Positions 55,226 to 64,000 of a stretch of 64,000 bases of DNA are shown here, in pieces (position 1 is the first letter of the stretch; each line of letters begins with the position of its first letter). The notes beneath the pieces were generated by a model, which was not told the DNA's origin, ran no database searches, and saw only the letters and a list, made by a program, of their open reading frames with translations. The DNA lies in assembly GCF_008831285.2 (NCBI RefSeq), contig NC_045149.1, positions 19,853,035-19,917,034 of the forward strand. Direction: 5' to 3'. The stretch is from Nymphaea colorata (lineage: Eukaryota > Streptophyta > Magnoliopsida > Nymphaeales > Nymphaeaceae). The translations under genes and the position numbers were made by a program.

Positions 55226-58200
55226 ATGGCCGCCTCCTCTGCCTCCGTCGCCTTACTCGGTAATTCATATCGCATCGAGTTAGAGCAAGGTCGATCAATC
55301 GGATTTAGGGTTTCTTCGCATTCGATGGTTCTCGATAGTGACGATCTATGTAGGAACCGTATCTCCTTGTGTGAACCGATTGTGTTTGCAGTCAGAATTC
55401 CGGCGTCGAATGCATTGCTGCTGCAATCGTGGGAATTCTCCGTATATTATACGAAATATGCTAGATTTTCGAGGTTGGTCACTTGGAGAAATTCCACGGT
55501 CATCAGAATTGAAGTCAGTTTACGCGCATGGGTGTTTTTTTTTTTTTTATGGAAAAAATTATTGCGATGGATCACAAGGTATTAATGCTAGGCATCTCCT
55601 CTGTCCGAAGAATTGATATGATTTACAAGTTTGGTCGCAACACGTAAATTACAGTACTTGTCCGGATTCTGCGGTAGGGCGGAGAAAAATATGGGAAGAT
55701 TCAGTTTAGGGAAATCAGATATTTCTGAAATCTAATTGAGGATTTTTTTTCTTTCATTTTCTCTTTCCAGCGTATGCTTTATACAGCGGCAGTAATACAG
55801 TTTTTGCCAGAACTGCTTGGTATGGAATGGGATGTACACGACTCAAATTAGAGTTCTTATCTCGTGTCCAAGTTTTATTCGATTGTCCTTTTATGTGAGA
55901 CAATTAAATCGGGTTACTTCACCTAATGAAGATGAGAATTATTGTTCCTTCAATGGAAGTTGGTTTGCAAGTGTTCCTTATCTTGCCAATGGTTTTTATT
56001 CATTCCAGATGTAGACATGTAACTCGATTTATTGTATGTCCCAGCAAACTCTTTGGTCTCATGTTAAGCCATCTTCATTTCTGATCGCTCATCCTTACAC
56101 CTCCTCTGTGTCCTGGTCCGCTGGCATGGTTGTTCAGATTAGGCATTTGACATAGTACGCATTGCCTACATTTTTTGTTGTCAGGTGGATCCCGTTTGCA
56201 GGATTTTAATGTTGGTCTGACAACAGTCGATCAAAATTTATTCTCTCCATCAAGATTTGCCTTTCGAAGAAGAGAAAATCAACTTGGTCACCTGAAATTG
56301 AATACAAGATTGGCTGTTCGTGCAGGCCTCAAGTAAGAGAAGAATTTTAGCTTCTTATTTCACAATGAAACTGTTTTCCCCATTCTCTGGTTTGTGATTG
56401 CGAATAGTAAGAACAGAAACTGGAACCATTTCTTTACTTCATCAATATAAGGATCACTTTTGTCTTGTCTTATACACGTTACATTTTTTAATGTTGTTTT
56501 ACATTATTTGATGATCTGCTTCATTTATTCACTGTTTATATTCTGCTTCTTTTTTTCCATTACTAAACTCATGGTACTGATTGTACGTCGTCAATTGACC
56601 TTAGTATTCTTTTGGAAGAAAAAAATCTTGTCAGTTCTCATTAGTTCATTTATATTATATTTTTCCATGTTTTGTTCACACCACTGCAGAGTGGACGTGG
56701 TGGGCCAATGTTGATCCATTTTTTTCAGTTGTGTTGGTTGGACATTATTTGCAAACTTGCAATAAAAGCAAGAAAAAAATGGATTGAAATTGTTTGCAAA
56801 GCCCAATCTCGTAATCAGTTGGGTAAAAAGTTTCTATGTTCTGTAAAATTTGTATTGCATGACTGTTGCTTCGTTCTACATTTTTCTCAAAATTTGTCAT
56901 CACATACACAAAAATCTTTTTTTATTTTGTCCTCTATGAAGGATATTTTTGGATAAAAAATTTAGAAACACCGTTCTGCTTTTTTCTTCCACTGGGATCA
57001 GTTTCCTCATCAATGAGAATGCTTGCAACATTTCAAACAGTGAAGAAAACTATACTGCTAGAAGTTCTACATTTTGTGTGCTAATTAGCAAAGCAGATTT
57101 ATTATCAGATGTCTTAAACAAGAATTACATATGAGATAGCCAGTTTAAGTTCATTGCCTCATCTGTCTTGATATATAAAATCCAAATTTGTCTATTCCAT
57201 AATTAAGGGATTTCTTTTTCCACTAAAATTGTTTGCCATATGCATATTCTTTTGGCTTGCGGTTGCATTTATTAAGGGGAATGTACTATTTGATTAAAAA
57301 ATCCCCACTACTGTAATGCATATGATGATATGCTGCACATTTGATTCTGAGTGCCTTGTTTTTAATGTGCATTTTGTAACATTTTATGTTTGCATTTAAA
57401 CAGTGAAGATACTCGAGGCGGTGGTGGTGGTGAGTTTCTTGCCGGTTTCCTTTTAGGTGGTGCAGTTTTCGGGACACTTGCATATGTTTTTGCATCCCAA
57501 GTAAAGACACTCTCTCTACCTCTTATTGAAAGTCTGATATTGTTGAATCTTATTGTGTTTTTGCTGATTTTTTTTTTCTAGTTGGTGATACTGATGTGTT
57601 TTTAATTAGTTTCAAACAATGTCATGGCATAACTTAAATCGTTGACGGTCTGCTATTCCGAAGTGTTTTACACTTTATGTAGAGAAACATGTTTTGATTT
57701 TTAATCAAGATAATTCTCCTCCTTTTTTTGCTTTAGCTGTTATGAGGAGCTTGTGGCATTCTGATCCACATGTAATGCATGCTTTCCCTGATATTCTGTA
57801 TTTCGTGGGATGCTTGTCGGTCTGCGATTCTGCCCATCATGTTTTTCTCCTACAGCATTACTAGAACAATAAACATGACCATGACATTGTTACTACTGTC
57901 GATATTGTTTCTACTGTCATATGAAACCGTTTACTTCACTAGCACATGTATGTTATAGTGTGTGCAACAAATTTTTTCTTTTACAGTCTTTCAGGTGCTG
58001 TAGCTGTTCAATACGTAGAAGAGTGCACTACAAGCATTTTTTGTCATGGATGGTCATGCTCTTATTTTTTTGCAACTTATCCTCGACAGGGCACTATCTA
58101 CTTTTCCATTTTTGTTGCACCACTTCCCAATTTTCTTAATTATAGATCGACCATTTGTTGAATTTGCTTTCAAACAACAGTTAATCTAAGACGCTGTAGC

Positions 58201-58880
58201 ATGTGCAAGAAAAGTATTATAAGAAACCTTTACTGGTTTTTTCTCTGTTCAATGCATGTAATGTGTAGGAAGGTTTGGCAGCCTTCGAAAATCAGAAGTT
58301 ACTCTCACCGAAGTCAGCATATTCTGGGAAACATTTATGCCGTAACAAAGAAAGTAGTTGCTCTGATATATATGTACAGTCAAGTAGATCAATTGCTGTG
58401 TCAAAATTCCGGTTAAGAGTGTTGGCTGCTTAAAGGTTGTTGATCGTGTGGAAATTGAGGGTTCTGTTTGCCATGCATTGGTTGTTGAGTTGATAATTGG
58501 TTTAGCTGCTGAAACATTTTGGTTGCTATCCTTTCAACAGATTAGGAGGTCTCTTCAGTATGAAGACGAATATGGGTTTAGCAGGGCTAGGAGACCTGTA
58601 TATTATGACGAAGGCTTGGAGGTAATCTTCTGTGCGTGCATGAGCCAGATGTTATAATGGTTCTGGTATTACAGTCTGCTATAGTTTCAACTCCAACTTA
58701 GTAAGTATTTATTGTAAAAATTTTGTGTTTACATAAAAACAGAAAACACGGCAGACGCTAAATGCAAAGATAAGCCAGCTGAATTCGGCCATCGACAATG
58801 TATCTTCACTGCTGAGGGGTGGCAAGAATGAGAACAGCGAGCCAGTAGAAGCTGACCCAGAGGTCGAAGCCACAATCTAG
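55226..58880 (+). CDS. Small plastid inner-envelope-type membrane protein (At1g42960-like), 165 aa
   Basis: Five exons join in frame: 55226-55259, 56185-56332, 57404-57500, 58541-58621 and 58743-58880, giving 165 residues. The first ~58 residues (MAASSASVALLGGS..., rich in S, R, few acids) look like a chloroplast transit peptide. Residues ~66-70 are a glycine run, followed by one membrane segment (EFLAGFLLGGAVFGTLAYVFA, ~71-91). After it comes the most conserved part: IRRSLQYEDE, ARRPVYYDEGLEKTRQTLNAKI and QLNSAIDNVSSLLRGG, predicted helical, then an acidic tail. This matches my memory of Arabidopsis At1g42960, described as an inner envelope protein of the chloroplast; its biochemical role is unknown. 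The arrangement of membrane anchor plus helical tail also resembles YtxH-like proteins. It lies head-to-head with the callose synthase gene. Confidence 0.8.
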
Positions 58881-60831
58881 ATTCTATGCTCCCTTGGTTA
58901 TTCACACAGTTCAGAGAGGTGCCTTGTTCAATGGTTGTTCTAGTCTTCCTCATAATTCCAGGGAGGTGCCTTGTTCATTGGTTGCCTTGTTTATTGGTTG
59001 CTCTAATCTCAAAACAGAATGTGGTCACGATAGCAATGATCATTTGTTTGATTAAATTTGGTGACGATCACTAGTTTTCTTCTGCCTGCTGCTGATACTT
59101 TGGCAATTCAACCTAATGGCGATTCACCTCCTCTCTCCCTAAACCGCCCTTTTCTAATCGATGAGCTGCTCGCCTAGAAATTTTGACCAGTTAGTGCAAC
59201 ACAGCAGTTTAGAAAATAATTCAAAACAAATGGGAATTAATAAGCTGACACAAAGTCTCGAGGGGCGTCTGACTTGGGGTAAGCTGATGTAGATCTCTAG
59301 ATCTAGTTCGAACATGTTGGGGGTTATACCCATGTACCATAAGGGATTTAGGTTTTACATGCAAGTTGAAGCACAAGGAAATCTCATCACGTAATACCGA
59401 TGCAGTTCTGGATTTGAGGGGCAAGGGGAAGGAAGGAGCGCTTTGGCTCTTGCCCAGATGGTGGGATAACCCTTTCACTCACCTGGAATAAGCCGATACA
59501 AAACGCATGAAACTCAACTGTCCAGCTTGTAGTTACTGGAAGAAGAGGCAAGTCCAAGTTGCTCCGATGCTCTTCAAGTCAAGAAGATTGTACCGTTGCC
59601 AACTCAAACCCTACGGTCCTAATATGGACGGCCCCTATGCAATCTTGGAACCATTTGATATGAACATGGATGACATCAAAAGCTAAAGCACGGTTGGCCT
59701 AAAATTATCTCAAAGCACAACCCGTCTTCTAAACGTGTCATGGAGATATGATAGACGGGAAATCACGGAGGAGGTATGAACGCTAGACAGTAGTTTGGGG
59801 AAACAAGGGTCAGAACGATTGGGATTGGACCCGGCCACCAGGACAATCTGTGTGCTTGGTCAACTGAAGGTTCTTGGGGTCCAGACTTCAAAAGGCCTTG
59901 ACCTTAGTTTTTAATAAGCAAGCAACCATAGGATACCAGCATCATGTGGTTTTCCATCGAAGAAGTGATTTATCTTATCATTTTAGAAACGAAAATCTCT
60001 ACCATTTTAGAAAACGAAAAGATTTGCCACGTCGCTGGCATGAGGAACAGATTAAATATCATTTATAGACCACCGGTGATTCAAGAGAATTAATTCAAGA
60101 AGAGCCTGAGAGTTCTGCGTATGTCCCAAACGCGGCCACAGGCCCACACCTACTGGAGCGAACGTGTTTGAATGCGGTTAATTCGATGCTGAAAGCTTAT
60201 GTAACCAACTAAGCAACGGTTCATTACCCTAGAGATCTTACATACACCAATGGGGTTAGTCTTTCACCACCAGAATGATTTCCTAGTTATCGAGAAAGAA
60301 AACCAAGAACACATCCACGAGTCATGCCCATGATATGATCCCATGGGACATCGATCTCAGATAAGAGCTTACATGGAGTATACCAACCTTATAAAGCGTC
60401 AACTTAACCACTTCCGCCAGGAAAACAGTATCACATAATACGTGCACCAAAAAATCGATAACACATGGAAGAGGGCAGTAAACATCTTCATAGACATAAT
60501 CCTGTTAACTAGCAGACAAGATAATACCTCTTTACACTGGTGAGAATTATGTAAAACATAGAAGCGAGGTGTTCAGGACTCACAGATGCCATTTCCTGAA
60601 TGCCTCGCTTGCTCTTTTCTCTTATCTACACAAGCCGCGACTCTGCAGTCCTTGAGACTGAGAAGGTAAAGAAACAGAAAGAGAAAAAGGAAAAGAAAAG
60701 GAGGTTGGGTATATTTCCTGTGGACATGAACAAAGAAAACCTACTAGGTGTCTGCGAGCCTCCAACTGTGCCCAAAGCATATCCACACCAGTAAGAATTT
60801 ACAGGACCAGATGCATGGATTTGAAAGAAAA
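58881..60831. other. Intergenic region between two convergent genes; no gene recognised
   Basis: The plus-strand envelope gene and the minus-strand chromatin gene both end into this interval. The short direct repeat GAGGTGCCTTGTTCA(T/A)TGGTTG occurs at about 58916-58937 and 58963-58985. Remaining frames, all under 90 codons, show no family content. Parts of 59500-60400 read like decayed repeat sequence but I could not assign a class. Confidence 0.4.
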
Positions 60832-63800
60832 TCATGAATCTCTGCAGCCACCAAAGAGCAGCAACGAGGTGTTAACATGATGTCTCTCTGGCAGAAGTTT
60901 TTCCAATGTCGAGCCTGGTTTTTGGGTTCTCTCCTTTACAGGCACAGGGAAAGCAAGTGATAGCGAGAGGCAGGACGCAGCATCATCATCACTAGCATCA
61001 CTGACATTGTCTTTTCTTGCTCCTGCGTTGTTCTCACTGCTTTTGTCAAATACATGACAAAACAACGGCAGCAATCCTTTCTTTGGTTTTTTTCTCCCAG
61101 CACCTAATGCAAGTTCAAGATCAGGCATATCTGGTCCTGAGCCATCACCACTACTCGAAAATCCTGGAGAGGCACTCGAGCTGCTTGCTTTACAGTCTCG
61201 AGCATGCCCAAAATCCACTGAAAAAAAGCTTCTTTCAGCAGTTCTAGACAACTTAAGAGTCTGTCTATCATCAAAAGAACAATCTAATTTTGTATCTTCA
61301 CAATCTGAAAAGCTTGAATTAAGATCATAAATCACTGAAGGAGCACAGGTGCTATGATCACCGACGTTCAGCCCACTGTCTGTCTTCAATCTTTTGTAGT
61401 CCTGCTCTTCATTTGCTACAACCTTTGTTTCATTAACCAGAAATGATTTTTGTGAAGAGAGGGAATGTTGACGCTTGCACTGGGGCCTCAAATTCAAGGA
61501 ATGAGTTTCTCCCTTAATGGGAAGCAACTCTTGTTTGTCTGCGACAGATTCAATCAACAGAGGATGATTCGTTTTCTGGCTGCTGCTACATGCTTCTGCA
61601 GATTTGCCACTGGCTTTGTAACCATCGCCTTGTTTCTCCTCTGTCAACTTCTTCTGGTCATGATTGCAGACAGTGAGATTAGCATCTTTTGGAAATCCAG
61701 AAGACACTTGTTTTGTGTTTGAAACTTTTGGCAAACTACTCCCACAATTGGGGAAATTTTGCATCTCACTTCGTTGGGTGTTAGGTAGCTCCATCACTTT
61801 CATGCTCCCAGAGTCTATGTACGCTTCACCCTACAAGTGTAATAAATAATAATAATAATAATATGAGCTACAGTAGGAAGCAAGAAAGGACTTGAAAACT
61901 AATGAACCCAACCAAGCGTCAAATTAAGCATAAGACAGTCACAAACATTGGCAGATATTTCATTTGAAATATCATGATTCATTGAGAGGAAAGCATTTTC
62001 TATCGGGAAGATATTGACATTAAAATACATATTAAATAAATCATGGTAATCATGTGATTTTTTTCCTTTTCTACTTTTTTTATATGTATCTTCAGTATAC
62101 ATTTTCCATGTTCTGATTCTTTCAAAAATACAAAATCTAGTCTAAAACTCCAAATGTTAGTCAATACTTTTGTAAGAAAATTAGTAAAAAAATCATAAGT
62201 TCACAAAATTTTATATTTTTCACATCTTTAATAAAATTTTCGGAAAACTTCTGAAAAGAACTTCCTGAGAAACATAAGACTAATATTTGTGGCTGTGACA
62301 AGCTAAAGTTGCAGATGAGCTCAGAGCGCAACAAAAGAGTGTATCAGACAAAGCCCAGAACAGAAGCATATGGAATGATCTACGGTGAGGATGATCATTT
62401 AAAGTAAATTAGGCCAAAAGTATGTAAGACACTATGCATGAGAACAAGTTAGATATGCCTTCAGTTTTGCAGATAAGATGCAATATCAAATAGAAAAGAT
62501 TAGTTGAAGTTGGAGAAAGGTACCGGACAAGTATCATTGCTTCTCAAACAATCATGCCCTTCCCCACTGCTCTGGGGAGACCTAGATGATGGTTTTGCAG
62601 TGGTTTGGCAGTCTGTCTGCAAGGTATTTTTTGGAGGATTGATGTCCAATGCTGCATCTGGACATTGTGCTTCCAGTGGTACTACAGCATCTGAAACTGG
62701 CCGGTTAGATTCATATGATCCTGGAGGCATATTTCTTTGGATGTTAACATTCTTGTGACCACTCTGTAGAGGGGGTGATGACGACAGTCTCTCTGATGCA
62801 GTAGCCTTAACAGCTCCAAAACCTTCTTCTGAAGAAGGCAAGTACTTGTCTATTTGGTCATGGAGAGGCAATGTTGACACTAAAGCTCCAGAAGTCATAG
62901 TCGAGGAAAGGTCCTGACACAAAGATTCCACATTTGTCACTGGCTTCCTCAGGGAACCAGGGACAGCATCTGCACAACCAACTTTTTGTTCCCGGAATAC
63001 ACCCCAGAGGAAAAGTAACCTGTTCCAGCCTGCAAAACATTGTCCAATTATATTGTTACATAAAATTAAACAATGATCTCAACATTCTTCACAAGGACAA
63101 TAACCAGAAATAAATGAAGTTTCATCAGACACATTAGCTAACTTAAATCTGAGCTGCAGTAGAACCAATTGTGGAAAGGACATTACGCTGTGATTTATCA
63201 GGAAGCTGATTGGATGTGAATATCAAAAGTTCAACTCCATTAAAATTAGCCTTCAGGGCCAAATCATTCCTTAGCATATTTCCCAACAACTTCTTGTAGT
63301 TCCTTTCATAACTGTAGCACAAAAAAAACAAATTACACCTATAAGTATGGGCAATAAAAGTTCAGACTACAGAGGATTATTGAACCATATGGACCCATAA
63401 GCTAAAAATGAAAAGGATATCTAACACACAAACCTCAGAGCATCTTTAGCAAAAAAATAGAGAGCAATATTTTCCTCTGTTGGACATTTAGCTTGAAATT
63501 GCATCGGCCATGAACTTGAACGAGATATTTCTTCCAACTGCACTTTAGGAGGGAACTTCTTGGCTACTTCAAGAACTTTGGGTGATGCACAAGTGGACAA
63601 ATGTGCTTGAATACCATCACAAATATCAGGAAGTTTCCCACTTCTCTGAACCTCAAAGCTACCTCTGCATATATATGCCACAGTTCAGTTAAAACAACAT
63701 GACTAGCCATGAGCAAACACAACCAACCACATGAAATTTGGAAACAATCAAGAAAAGAGAAAGCACCACATACTGCCATGTAAAATCATGGAGTGGAATA

Positions 63801-64000
63801 GCTGAACTTGCTGTAAGACTGGTAGAAGGCAGAAAAGGCTGTTCTCTCAAAAACATTTCTGGTTTGTTCCCATCTGCAAGAAAAAGATGTTGGTCAAGCG
63901 AAATAAGTATGAAGGAAATAAGGAAAGTTTGTTTCAAACTAGAGAAGCCAATTTACCATCAGTAGAAGATCTCTTCATCAACCCCTCAACATCAATCATC
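60832..64000 (-). CDS. AIPP2/PAIPP2-type chromatin protein, C-terminal 667 residues (5' end off window)
   Basis: Six exons are in the window: 64000-63957 (partial), 63873-63774, 63664-63434, 63311-63187, 63029-62524 and 61830-60832. They join in frame to a stop at 60832. The first ~170 residues form the SPOC-like domain typical of AIPP2 and its paralogue: start FTWQGSFEV, then DGIQAHLSTCASPKVLEVAKKFP, WPMQFQAKCPTEENIALYFFA, NDLALKANFNGVELLIFTSNQLP and LFLWGVFRE. The rest is low-complexity and serine-rich with a basic patch (GRKKPKKGLLPLF, likely nuclear signal) and a C-terminal SLLLFGGC motif. In Arabidopsis AIPP2 has an N-terminal PHD finger, binds histone H3 and partners in transcriptional repression; that finger would lie beyond the right edge. 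Family assignment is from remembered sequence, so the precise orthologue is open. Confidence 0.82.

Overview
This window is nuclear DNA of a flowering plant. The evidence is genes with many short exons and GT-AG introns, land-plant proteins (callose synthase, the BOU carrier, a plant-type DGAT2, an AIPP2-type chromatin protein), AT-rich introns, long (TA)n runs and plant transposon remnants. The low GC content and very long introns (a 37 kb callose synthase gene) argue against a grass. I cannot name the species. Exon models were built by hand from splice sites, reading-frame continuity and remembered family sequence; no search was run.

Layout. (1) 361-784, minus: two-exon gene for a 108-residue unknown protein. 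(2) 3626-4623, minus: mitochondrial carrier of the BOU/carnitine-acylcarnitine type, whose only intron is GC-AG. (3) 4624-10379: no convincing gene; contains a cluster of degenerate ~60-110 bp repeats. (4) 10380-15310, plus: complete nine-exon DGAT2 of 330 residues, with (TA)n-rich introns. (5) 17104-54240, minus: complete callose synthase of the CALS10/GSL8 type. I resolved 51 exons that join into one open frame of 1903 codons. (6) 55226-58880, plus: five-exon, 165-residue plastid envelope-type protein, head-to-head with the callose synthase. (7) 60832-64000, minus: C-terminal 667 residues of an AIPP2/PAIPP2-type chromatin protein that runs off the right edge.

Mobile DNA. Five hAT-like elements lie in four introns of the callose synthase gene. 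Each has 8-bp target-site duplications and ends close to CAATGTTAT. Three (36224-37107, 47627-48420, 49883-50609) form one non-autonomous family whose termini are crowded with the 16-bp palindrome CGTATCGTACGATACG or variants. One of these sits inside another hAT-like element (46954-48476), giving a clear order of insertion. A fifth is at 42544-44001. A truncated Ty1/copia retrotransposon end, with RNase H tail, polypurine tract and LTR, lies antisense in another intron. None of these insertions interrupts an exon.

The genes look like an ordinary set of neighbours (lipid synthesis, mitochondrial transport, cell-wall callose, plastid envelope, chromatin) and not a pathway cluster. The least explained element of the window is the palindrome-ended hAT family.
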